From the NCBI RefSeq assembly GCF_024385525.1, contig NZ_JANFLU010000004.1, forward strand, positions 124,001-188,000: DNA of 64,000 bases, in the 5' to 3' direction. Below, piece by piece: positions 18,357 through 26,176 of the stretch; the stretch's first letter is position 1, and each line of letters starts with the position of its first letter. The position numbers and the translations under genes were made by a program. This DNA is from Arthrobacter sp. zg-Y238. Lineage in GTDB: Bacteria > Actinomycetota > Actinomycetes > Actinomycetales > Micrococcaceae. The notes beneath the pieces were generated by a model. It ran no database searches. It was given only the letters and a program-made list of their open reading frames with translations, and had not been told where the DNA came from.

Positions 18357-19787
18357 ATGGCTGAGACACTGCAGAACTTCATCAACGGTGAGTTTGTCCC
18401 GTCCCGCGGAACCGATGTGCTCGATGTCGTGAATCCCACGAACGGCGAAGTGGTGGCCGTGTCGCCCGTGTCCGTGCAGGCCGACGTCGACGCGGCCATG
18501 GATGCCGCCGCGGCAGCGTTCCGCACGTGGAAGCGGACCACTCCCAGCGAACGCCAGCGAATGCTGCTTCGTCTGGCGGATGCCTTTGAGGCCCATTCCG
18601 ACGAATTGGTGGAAGCCCAGCACCGCAATACGGGTCAGGTCCGTTCACTGATTGCCGCAGAAGAAGTGGCTGTCGGGGCGGATCAACTCCGCTTCTTTGC
18701 CGGCGCTGCCAGACTGTTGGAGGGCAAATCCGCCGGCGAGTATATGGAAGGGTTTACCTCCTTCATCCGTCGCGAGCCGATCGGCGTCGTTGCCCAAGTG
18801 GCTCCGTGGAACTACCCGCTGCTGATGGCGGTCTGGAAGATCGGTCCTGCGCTTGCCGCGGGAAACACCGTGGTGCTCAAGCCCTCCGACACCACCCCCG
18901 AATCCACCTTGGTCCTGGCCCGCCTTGCGGCAGACATTTTCCCTGCCGGCGTGTTCAATGTTGTCCTTGGCACCGGTGCCACCGGTGAGCTGATGGTTGA
19001 ACACCCCGTGCCCGGCCTGGTTTCCATCACCGGATCAGTGCGGGCGGGCATCGCCGTGGCCTCCGGAGCGGCAAAGACCCTCAAACGGGCCCACCTGGAA
19101 CTCGGCGGCAAAGCCCCCGCAGTCGTATTTGCAGACGCAGACCTGGACCGGACCGCCACAGCTGTTGCCGAATTCGCATTCTTTAATGCCGGTCAGGACT
19201 GCACAGCCATCACCCGCGTTCTGGTGGAGGATTCCGTCCACGACGCACTGGTGGACAAGCTGGTGGCTGCGGCCAAGGAGCTGAAGACCGGCAGCGACAA
19301 CGACGAGGAAAACTATTTCGGTCCGCTGAACAACATCAACCACTTCAACGCGGTGAACGCCGTGATCGAAGCGCTGCCCGCGCATTGCCGTGTGGAGACC
19401 GGTGGGCGGAGAGCAGGCTCTAAGGGCTTCTTCTTCGAACCCACCGTCATTACCGGTGCCCGCCAGGACGACGACGTGGTGCAGAAGGAAACCTTCGGCC
19501 CGGTCATCACTGTGCAGAAGTTCGACACCGAGGAGCAGGCCGTGGAAATGGCCAACGATGTTGAATACGCCCTTGCCTCCAGCGTCTGGACCACGAACCA
19601 CGGCCGGGCCATGCGTCTGTCACGGGACCTGGATTTCGGAGCGGTCTGGATCAACACGCACATTATGCTCACTGCCGAGATGCCGCATGGAGGTTTCAAG
19701 AGCTCCGGCTATGGCAAGGACCTCTCCATGTACGGCGTGGAGGACTACACCCGCATCAAGCATGTGATGACCGCGCTGGACGCCTAG
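18357..19787 (+). CDS. patD: gamma-aminobutyraldehyde dehydrogenase
   Basis: This 476-residue NAD(P)-dependent aldehyde dehydrogenase has the cofactor motif WNYPLLMAVWKIGPALAAGN, the general base Glu in HLELGGKAPAVVFADAD and the catalytic Cys in NAGQDCTAITRVLVE near residue 282. The MAETLQNFINGEFV opening, the DCTAITR active-site context and the partner gabT suggest action on 4-aminobutyraldehyde from putrescine, giving GABA. A GAAAGGA ribosome site precedes the ATG. The divergent PucR regulator likely controls it. Substrate assignment rests on context as much as on sequence. Confidence 0.82.
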   Translation: MAETLQNFINGEFVPSRGTDVLDVVNPTNGEVVAVSPVSVQADVDAAMDAAAAAFRTWKRTTPSERQRMLLRLADAFEAHSDELVEAQHRNTGQVRSLIAAEEVAVGADQLRFFAGAARLLEGKSAGEYMEGFTSFIRREPIGVVAQVAPWNYPLLMAVWKIGPALAAGNTVVLKPSDTTPESTLVLARLAADIFPAGVFNVVLGTGATGELMVEHPVPGLVSITGSVRAGIAVASGAAKTLKRAHLELGGKAPAVVFADADLDRTATAVAEFAFFNAGQDCTAITRVLVEDSVHDALVDKLVAAAKELKTGSDNDEENYFGPLNNINHFNAVNAVIEALPAHCRVETGGRRAGSKGFFFEPTVITGARQDDDVVQKETFGPVITVQKFDTEEQAVEMANDVEYALASSVWTTNHGRAMRLSRDLDFGAVWINTHIMLTAEMPHGGFKSSGYGKDLSMYGVEDYTRIKHVMTALDA

Positions 19788-19836
19788 CCCGGCATCCGAT
19801 CCCTGTTCCCCGGCAGTACTTCCGAAAGGCAAACCC

Positions 19837-21192
19837 ATGAGCATCTCCGTCACCACCCCGAGTTACCGCATCGAACAGCGACGCCGGATTACCGGCACTT
19901 TCCCGGGTCCGAAGTCTGAAGCACTTCAGGCCCGGCGTGCTGCAGTGGTTGCGAAAGGCGTTGCCTCGAGCGTTCCCGTGTATGCCGCTGACGCCGATGG
20001 CGGCATCATTGTGGACGTAGACGGCAATGCCTTCACTGATCTGGGCTCGGGTATCGCCGTGACCAGCGTCGGTGCCTCTGATCCAGCCGTTGTCGCCGCC
20101 GTGCAGGATCAAGTGGAGCACTTCACGCACACGTGTTTCATGGTGACGCCCTACGAGGGATATGTGGCGGTTGCCGAACGTCTTGCTGCGGTGACTCCGG
20201 GAGATTTCGAAAAACGGACCGTGCTGTTCAACTCCGGCGCCGAAGCGGTGGAGAACGCCGTGAAGATTGCCCGCTCGGCTACCGGGCGCGACGCAGTAGT
20301 GGCTTTCGACCACGCCTATCACGGCCGGACCAACCTCACCATGGGGCTCACCGCGAAGGCCATGCCGTACAAGACCGGTTTCGGCCCCTTTGCCCCGGAA
20401 ATTTACCGGATGCCCATGAGCTATCCGTTCCGTGAAGAGAACCCGAACCTTACCGGCGCGGAGGCTGCGGACCGGGCCATCCTGGCGATCGAGAAGCAGA
20501 TCGGTGCGGACCAGCTTGCCGCCATCCTCATTGAACCGATTCAGGGCGAGGGGGGATTCATTGTTCCTGCGGAGGGCTTCCTGCCGCGGCTCGCGGAGTG
20601 GGCGCAGACCAACGGCGTGGTCTTCATTGCCGACGAGGTGCAGTCAGGTTTCTGCCGTACGGGTGAATGGTTTGCGGTGCAGCACGAGGGCGTGGTTCCT
20701 GACCTGATCACCATGGCAAAGGGGATTGCCGGAGGGTTGCCGCTCTCCGCGGTGACGGGACGCGCGGAATTGCTCGATGCTGTCCACCCCGGCGGTCTGG
20801 GCGGCACTTACGGCGGTAACCCGGTCGCTTGTGCAGCTGCTCTGGCGGCGATGGACACCATGGTTTCGCAGGACCTGGCCGAGCGGGCACGGCACATCGA
20901 GGAGCTCGTCCTGCCCCGGCTGGAGGCACTGGTGGTCGAGGGCGGCGTCGTTGGCGATGTCCGTGGACGCGGGGCCATGCTCGCCATGGAATTCGTTCGC
21001 CCCGGGTCTAAGACGCCCGACGCCGAGGCGGCCAAGGCTATCGCGGCGGCGTGCCTGCAGGAGGGTGTCATTGTGCTGACCTGCGGAACCTACGGGAACG
21101 TCATCCGGCTGCTGCCGCCGCTGACCATCGGGGACGAGCTGTTGCTTGATGCACTTGACGTGTTGGAAACCGCGGTCCGCGCCCGGAGCTGA
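19837..21192 (+). CDS. gabT: 4-aminobutyrate-2-oxoglutarate transaminase
   Basis: This 451-residue class III PLP aminotransferase converts GABA plus 2-oxoglutarate to succinate semialdehyde plus glutamate. Landmarks are LFNSGAEAVENAVKIAR, AFDHAYHGRTNLTMGLT, IEPIQGEGGFIVP, the PLP Asp in FIADEVQSGFCRTG, and the Schiff-base Lys in ITMAKGIAGGLPLSAV. Length and order match GabT. It follows the aldehyde dehydrogenase by 49 bases with an AAAGG ribosome site, forming a two-gene putrescine/GABA unit. No succinate-semialdehyde dehydrogenase gene is seen in the window. Confidence 0.92.
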   Translation: MSISVTTPSYRIEQRRRITGTFPGPKSEALQARRAAVVAKGVASSVPVYAADADGGIIVDVDGNAFTDLGSGIAVTSVGASDPAVVAAVQDQVEHFTHTCFMVTPYEGYVAVAERLAAVTPGDFEKRTVLFNSGAEAVENAVKIARSATGRDAVVAFDHAYHGRTNLTMGLTAKAMPYKTGFGPFAPEIYRMPMSYPFREENPNLTGAEAADRAILAIEKQIGADQLAAILIEPIQGEGGFIVPAEGFLPRLAEWAQTNGVVFIADEVQSGFCRTGEWFAVQHEGVVPDLITMAKGIAGGLPLSAVTGRAELLDAVHPGGLGGTYGGNPVACAAALAAMDTMVSQDLAERARHIEELVLPRLEALVVEGGVVGDVRGRGAMLAMEFVRPGSKTPDAEAAKAIAAACLQEGVIVLTCGTYGNVIRLLPPLTIGDELLLDALDVLETAVRARS

Positions 21193-21222
21193 CACCGTCA
21201 CGGAAGGACATCGCGGGACGCG

Positions 21223-22983
21223 TCAGGTTCCGTTTGGGATCCCGCCGGAGGCCAGGAACCCAGGATGGAAGTACGTGTTCCGCAGCGGTCTGCGCTCGGG
21301 ATCTATGTAAGCAGGCGGCAGGAACCATGGGATGCCTGCGCGCATCGATACCTGCCAGTTGCCCTGATGGATCAAGTGGTGGTGGAAGGAGCACAGCAAC
21401 ACGCCGTTCCCGATGCTGGTGTCTCCACCCCGTTCCCAGAATGTGACGTGGTGCGCTTCGGTCCAAGGTCCCGGAACTGTACATCCGGGGAAAGCGCAGC
21501 CCCGGTCGCGGGCGTGGAGGGCCTTACGCAGGTGGGGAGGGAAAAGCCGGGCGGCCCGGCCCAGGTCCAGTACCTGTCCCTTGGATCCCAGGACTACCGG
21601 AATCAGGTCCGCGTCGCAGGCTATGCGCCGGACAGTTCGGGTGTCGATTGGTCCGGAGAAGGCAGCGATGCCAGGCGACGGAGAACGCGGCGTTTCGGTG
21701 TTCCTGTTATCCGGACCATTGGCGGCATCTTGTCCGGCTGGTCGAGCCCGGCGGATCCTGCGGTTCCTCGCGCCCGACCCGCCCGTTGGGTGTGACAGCC
21801 CCAGCAGGAGTGCGTCATGACTGATAGTGACCATAACCTGAGGGCGCATACCCCCGGAAGCGGGCAGGCCTCCAGACGCCAGGGCAGTACGGACAGCGGC
21901 GAGCAGTCCCTCCAACAGCAGTTGCGGGCGGGTTGGTCTGGGCAGCCGGTCCAGAATTTCGGAGTGCGCAGGTGAACCCTGTCCCGCTGCTGCAGGTGTA
22001 GAAGCTCCCGCGACAGGAATGTGGGGCTCGGGCTGGATGTCGTCTTGTTGGGCAGTGCTGGATGGGGCAGTGCCGGATGGGGCAGCCCCGGATGGGGCAG
22101 CGCCGGATGGGGCAGCGCCTGGTTGGGCCGCGCCGGGTGGGGTCGCGCAGCCGGGTTCTGTCCTGCTTTCTGGTTCCGGGGCGCCGCGGTTGGCCCCGTC
22201 CTGGCCGTTCACCCGCGGGTTGGAGGCGCTGTTTATCAGGGTTGTGAGTGCCTCGTGCTGTTCATCGGTGCAGTAAATGTGGAGATGGTTCAATCCGTTT
22301 CGGCGTCGTCCCGGGAAGATCCCTTGGAATCGGACGAGCTCTTCTTCGGTAGGTGGCCGGTCCTGGTCCAGCAGGGCGGTCCAGTGCTTCGCCGTACGGA
22401 CGAGAAAATCATGGTCCTGATGGGAGCCGATATCCGTGAGCTGCTTTTCCATGGCGTCGAGAGCCTGTGGTTCCATCCGAGGAAGTGCTTCTTCCAACGC
22501 ATGTGCGATCACATCTGCATCAGTTGCAGCGACGGCAGCATCAGCGCAAGCCTCAGCTAACCGCGGATACGCGGGTGGGCGGGTCTCACCTGTGATCGTG
22601 GTTGCGGGGAGGACAACTGAACCGAGTGCCAGCCTGCGGCGCGCTTCTGTCCGTGAGATCCGAAGGCGTGCCCGCATGAAATCTGCAGTACTTCGGAACT
22701 CCCGCAGGCCGTCCTCTCCACGTGTCTGGGCGGTCCTCTGCCGATCGATGGCCGCGGCAGCGATCAGCTTCAGGTAGTCCGTAATGCGTGAAATACCTTC
22801 AATCGCCGCGGCCAAATCCACGGCATCTTGAAAGCCTAGAAGCCCCCACCCCTCAGCCGCGTCGTCACGGAGTTCATGGGCTTCCCCAAGGAGTGCTTCG
22901 GCACGTTGAATCAGGCTCGCGCCGGTTGTCGCGACGGAGAATTCCGCCGGTTGCTGCAACTCGCTCAAAGGTTCCGAAGCCAT
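21223..22983 (-). CDS. DUF222/HNH endonuclease-motif protein with internal repeat
   Basis: This protein of about 586 residues has an N-terminal DUF222 region (about 40-360) and a C-terminal HNH motif: RDRGCAFPGCTVPGPWTEAHH, then NGVLLCSFHHHLIHQG, with the Cys pair, HH and His-rich end expected for a zinc-supported nuclease. Such genes are multicopy in actinobacteria with unproven roles. Between them lies a disordered Ala/Pro/Gly/Ser stretch coded by a 15-bp tandem repeat. I choose the ATG ending at 22983 because a possible -10 (GATAAT) lies upstream of it; a TTG at 23043 would start inside that promoter. No clear ribosome site precedes either start. Confidence 0.8.
   Translation of the reverse strand: MASEPLSELQQPAEFSVATTGASLIQRAEALLGEAHELRDDAAEGWGLLGFQDAVDLAAAIEGISRITDYLKLIAAAAIDRQRTAQTRGEDGLREFRSTADFMRARLRISRTEARRRLALGSVVLPATTITGETRPPAYPRLAEACADAAVAATDADVIAHALEEALPRMEPQALDAMEKQLTDIGSHQDHDFLVRTAKHWTALLDQDRPPTEEELVRFQGIFPGRRRNGLNHLHIYCTDEQHEALTTLINSASNPRVNGQDGANRGAPEPESRTEPGCATPPGAAQPGAAPSGAAPSGAAPSGTAPSSTAQQDDIQPEPHIPVAGASTPAAAGQGSPAHSEILDRLPRPTRPQLLLEGLLAAVRTALASGGLPASGGMRPQVMVTISHDALLLGLSHPTGGSGARNRRIRRARPAGQDAANGPDNRNTETPRSPSPGIAAFSGPIDTRTVRRIACDADLIPVVLGSKGQVLDLGRAARLFPPHLRKALHARDRGCAFPGCTVPGPWTEAHHVTFWERGGDTSIGNGVLLCSFHHHLIHQGNWQVSMRAGIPWFLPPAYIDPERRPLRNTYFHPGFLASGGIPNGT
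22045..22149. repeat. 15-bp minisatellite inside the DUF222/HNH gene
   Basis: Seven head-to-tail copies of a 15-bp unit (best copies GGATGGGGCAGCGCC at 22090 and 22105) run without gaps. The first and the last two copies are diverged. The unit is five codons, so copy-number change keeps the frame; it encodes Gly-Ala-Ala-Pro-Ser-type pentapeptides linking the two domains. Confidence 0.9.
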
Positions 22984-23374
22984 GAAACAAGGCTGCCGCA
23001 GCAAAGTGACTCGTGGTCCGGTGAGGCTCCGGATTGGGGACAATTATCAACACCCACGGCCTAGAGCGAAGCAGGGGAGGACAACTCGACCCGACCGGTC
23101 CTGGCCAAGCCCGCCCGGCCTTGGGCAAGCTCTCCCGGGCCGGCCCACCCTACGAGCGACCCTAACCAGCCCGGCCCTGTCTGGCCCGGCTGCGCCGCCC
23201 GGCTGCGCCGCCCGGCCCCGCCGCCCGGCTGCGCCGCCCGGCCCCGCCGGCCGGGCCTGAACCCCGCCGCCCGGCCGTAAACCTCGCTGACCGGCGCCGG
23301 CCCCGCTGCCCGCCCGTAAACCCCGCTGCCCGCCCCTACTCGCTGGCCAAGCTCTGTCTCAGCACAACTGGCCC
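22984..23374. other. intergenic spacer with GC-rich tandem repeats
   Basis: No gene is supported in these 391 bases. The part next to the HNH gene holds a possible - strand promoter (GATAAT near 23046). From 23188 to 23252 there are five 13-bp units (GGCTGCGCCGCCC or GGCCCCGCCGCCC). After these, a CCGTAAACCCCGCTGCCCG-like unit recurs imperfectly near 23275-23335. The composition is nearly pure C/G on one strand with C excess. Confidence 0.75.
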
Positions 23375-24481
23375 CTACACAGCCGCAGCGCGCAGCCGAC
23401 GGTTGCGGCGGGGGCCGCCGATCATATCGACGGTCAGCATCACCAGTGCGAGCCAGACGAGGCCGAAGCCCGCCCAGCGCTCGGGCGGCATCGCTTCCTT
23501 GAACACAGTCAGGGCCAGGATGAACTGCAGGGTAGGCGCCAGATATTGCAGCAGCCCCACCGTGGACAGCGGCAGCCGTCGTGCAGCCGCTCCGAAGAAG
23601 ATCAGCGGCACGGCAGTGATGATGCCGGAGGCGACCAGGAGCCAGAGATGCCCCGCACCGTTGGTAGTCAGCGTGGCCGCACCGGTCATGGAAAGCCAGA
23701 TCATCACACCGATTGCAATAGGCGTGAGGACGGCCGTTTCAATCGTCAGGCTGGAAACTGCGTCAACACGGGAGCCGATGCCCTTTTTGACCAAGCCGTA
23801 GAACCCGAAGCTGAAGGCCAGAGCCAGAGCCACCCACGGCACGTTTCCGTACGCGAACGCCAAGACCAGAACGGCAATGAAGCCCACTGCCATGGCCGCC
23901 CATTGGAGCGGACGCAGTTTCTCCTTAAGCACCAGCACACCGAGCAGGACCGACACGATCGGATTAATGAAGTAGCCCAACGCTGCTTCCACTGCGTGTT
24001 CGTTCAGCACGGCCCAGGAGTACGTCAGCCAGTTCACTGCGATCAGCAGGGCAGCGCCCGCCAGGGTTCCTACTGTGCGGGGGTTCCGACCCGCGGCAAG
24101 CATCGGCTTCCAGGCCCGCATGACGGTGAGCAGGATGGCGCAGAACACCAGTGACCAGACAACGCGGTTCGCAACGATTTCCACCGCACCGGCCGGTTTG
24201 AGGACCATGAAGTAGAGCGGAAGCAGGCCCCAGAGCCCGTACGCACCAATTCCGAAGAGGATGCCGGGAAGGTTCTCGCGTCCCGCCGGTCCGGACGACG
24301 CAGGCCCGGACGACGACGGCGCAGCGGACACCTCTGCCGCCCCCGGCGCCCCCGGCGCACCGGTAGACGAACCGGTAGGCGAACCGGGGGACGAGCCGAC
24401 GCCCTCGCCGGGCGTAGCAGTAAGGACGGCGTGCAGGGCGGGGACAGGCTTTGAGAAAGGCACGCAGTGCTCAACACCCAT
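23375..24481 (-). CDS. rarD: RarD-type EamA permease with N-terminal low-complexity extension
   Basis: This 368-residue membrane protein has about ten helices from residue 70 on. The start of the core, GILFGIGAYGLWGLLPLYF, the WLTYSWAVLNEHAVEAALGYFINPIVSVLLG block and the QYLAPTLQFILAL block are characteristic of RarD (chloramphenicol-sensitive protein) within the DMT superfamily. RarD is usually about 300 residues; here about 65 extra N-terminal residues are rich in Gly, Ser, Pro and Ala. An alternative GTG six codons in would shorten it only slightly. Transport substrate unknown. Confidence 0.85.
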   Translation of the reverse strand: MGVEHCVPFSKPVPALHAVLTATPGEGVGSSPGSPTGSSTGAPGAPGAAEVSAAPSSSGPASSGPAGRENLPGILFGIGAYGLWGLLPLYFMVLKPAGAVEIVANRVVWSLVFCAILLTVMRAWKPMLAAGRNPRTVGTLAGAALLIAVNWLTYSWAVLNEHAVEAALGYFINPIVSVLLGVLVLKEKLRPLQWAAMAVGFIAVLVLAFAYGNVPWVALALAFSFGFYGLVKKGIGSRVDAVSSLTIETAVLTPIAIGVMIWLSMTGAATLTTNGAGHLWLLVASGIITAVPLIFFGAAARRLPLSTVGLLQYLAPTLQFILALTVFKEAMPPERWAGFGLVWLALVMLTVDMIGGPRRNRRLRAAAV

Positions 24482-24555
24482 GGGCCGGTCCGTATTCCCC
24501 AGGGTGTCACGAACGCGGTTTTCCGAGCCGTTTAGACGGTGGCGAACCCGGCATT

Positions 24556-24561
24556 TAGAAT
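24556..24561 (+). promoter_or_regulatory. candidate -10 box of fprA
   Basis: TAGAAT sits in a locally A/T-rich stretch 57 bases before the fprA start, whereas the surroundings are very G/C-rich. The -35 match (TTTAGA, spacer about 19) is weak. A ribosome site AGAAGGA precedes the GTG at 24618. Confidence 0.35.
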
Positions 24562-24617
24562 AAATAACTGTGTGTTAATTGCGCACCCAGAAGCTCTGAA
24601 GAGAAGAAGGACTATCA

Positions 24618-26039
24618 GTGACTAACCCTGCCGCGGACAGCGCCCAGCGTCCTTTGAGGGTCGCCATTATCGGCGCAGGCCCCGCCGGTGTTTACGCCGC
24701 CGACATCCTTACCAAAGCCGATCGGGACTTCGAGGTCAGCATTGACCTCTTCGACCAGTACCCCGCGCCCTACGGGCTCATCCGTTACGGCGTGGCCCCT
24801 GACCACCCCCGGATCAAGGGCATCGTCAACGCCTTGCACAAGGTGCTGGACCGCGGTGACATCCGTTTCCTCGGCAACGTCAATTACGGCCGCGACCTGA
24901 CGCTGGCAGACTTCCGCCACTTCTATGACGCCATCATCTTTGCCACGGGCGCCATCAAGGACGCCCCGCTGAACGTGCCCGGCGTCGATCTGGAAGGCTC
25001 CTTCGGCGGTGCGGAATTCGTGTCCTGGTATGACGGGCATCCTGACGTTCCGCGCGAATGGCCGCTGGACGCAAAGGAAGTTGCGGTGATCGGCAACGGC
25101 AACGTTGCCCTCGACGTCGCCCGCATCCTCTCCAAGCACGCAGATGACCTGCTCACCACGGAGATTCCGACCAACGTCTACGAGGGCCTGAAGAAGTCCC
25201 CGGTCACCGATGTGCACATCTTTGGCCGCCGCGGACCGGCACAAGTGAAGTTCACGCCGCTGGAACTGCGTGAACTCTCCCATTCCCGCGACGTCGACAT
25301 TGTCCTGTACCCCGAGGACTTCGAATTCGACGAAGGCTCCGACGAGCAGATCCGCACCAACAACCAGACCAAGACCATGGTCAACACCCTCACCAACTGG
25401 CTGGTGGAGGAACAGGACACCGGAGCTTCCCGCCGCCTGCACCTGCACTTCCTGCACAGCCCCGTGGAGATCTATGAGGACCCCGCGGATCCGGGCAAGG
25501 TCGCCGGCATGAAGTTCGAGCGAACCGAACTGGACGGCACCGGAAACGTCCGCGGCACCGGTGAGATTGTCGATTACCCGGTCCAGGCTGTTTACCGGGC
25601 CATCGGATACTTCGGCTCCGAGCTGCCCGAGGTGGGCTACGACGAGCAGCGCGGCGTGATCCCCAACGAGGGCGGCCGCGTCATCAACGAAGACGGCGCT
25701 CCGGTGCCGGGTATCTACACCACCGGTTGGATCAAGCGCGGCCCGGTCGGCCTGATCGGCCACACCAAGGGCGACGCGCTGGAGACCATCGGCTTCCTGC
25801 TGGAGGACCGGCTGAACCTGCCGGCCGCCACGCACCCGGATCCGTCGTCGATCATTGAGCTGCTTGAAGAACGCGGCGTCAAGTACACCACTTGGGAGGG
25901 CTGGCTGAAGCTGGATGCCTATGAGCGCAGCCTGGGCGCCTCCTACATCCACCCCGACCCGCTGACCGGCGAACTCGTCCGTGAACGTGTCAAGGTGGTC
26001 GACCGCGAGGAAATGACCCGCATCTCCCGCGGCGAGTAG
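24618..26039 (+). CDS. fprA: FprA-type ferredoxin/flavodoxin-NADP+ reductase
   Basis: This 473-residue flavoprotein resembles mitochondrial adrenodoxin reductase and mycobacterial FprA, passing electrons between NADPH and ferredoxin. It has the FAD motif VAIIGAGPAGVYAADIL near the N terminus, the family block YGLIRYGVAPDHPRIKGI, the NADP motif VIGNGNVALDVARIL, the IFGRRGPAQVKFTP strand, YRAIGYFGSELPEV and the FAD-contact GWIKRGPVGLIGHTKGDA. It is complete, and monocistronic as far as can be seen. The GTG start has a good ribosome site. No ferredoxin gene adjoins it. Confidence 0.93.
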   Translation: MTNPAADSAQRPLRVAIIGAGPAGVYAADILTKADRDFEVSIDLFDQYPAPYGLIRYGVAPDHPRIKGIVNALHKVLDRGDIRFLGNVNYGRDLTLADFRHFYDAIIFATGAIKDAPLNVPGVDLEGSFGGAEFVSWYDGHPDVPREWPLDAKEVAVIGNGNVALDVARILSKHADDLLTTEIPTNVYEGLKKSPVTDVHIFGRRGPAQVKFTPLELRELSHSRDVDIVLYPEDFEFDEGSDEQIRTNNQTKTMVNTLTNWLVEEQDTGASRRLHLHFLHSPVEIYEDPADPGKVAGMKFERTELDGTGNVRGTGEIVDYPVQAVYRAIGYFGSELPEVGYDEQRGVIPNEGGRVINEDGAPVPGIYTTGWIKRGPVGLIGHTKGDALETIGFLLEDRLNLPAATHPDPSSIIELLEERGVKYTTWEGWLKLDAYERSLGASYIHPDPLTGELVRERVKVVDREEMTRISRGE

Positions 26040-26118
26040 CCGTAAGCAGCAACCCGCAGTTCCTCTGGCCTCCGCCGGTCCGCGCATGGGAGCATATCCA
26101 GCAAGGTGTGTTCCCTAA

Positions 26119-26151
26119 GCGGACAACGTCCAATTCGAAGACGTTGTCCGC
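26119..26151. promoter_or_regulatory. 12-bp inverted repeat upstream of the GAF regulator
   Basis: Perfect arms GCGGACAACGTC and GACGTTGTCCGC are separated by 9 bases and lie 25 bases before the regulator's GTG. No T run follows, so a terminator is less likely than an operator (autoregulation) or an RNA hairpin near the start. A similar element recurs at 52651-52676. Confidence 0.6.
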
Positions 26152-26176
26152 ATATCAGCGTGGATAGGCGGGGGCC

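Noticed and set aside
22045-22149. Repeats considered as a CRISPR array
   Set aside because: Units are 15 bp, directly abutting, with no unique spacers, and lie inside a coding frame.
23188-23252. GC-rich repeats considered as a CRISPR array or replication origin iterons
   Set aside because: No spacers, no cas or replication genes nearby, and units are only 13 bp of simple sequence.
24615-26087. 490-residue open frame on the - strand opposite fprA
   Set aside because: It is a shadow of a high-GC gene: no known motifs, and fprA on the + strand has all family motifs over the full length.
26119-26151. Inverted repeat considered as the fprA terminator
   Set aside because: It is 80 bases after fprA, has no T run, and lies just before the next gene's start; a regulatory role fits better.
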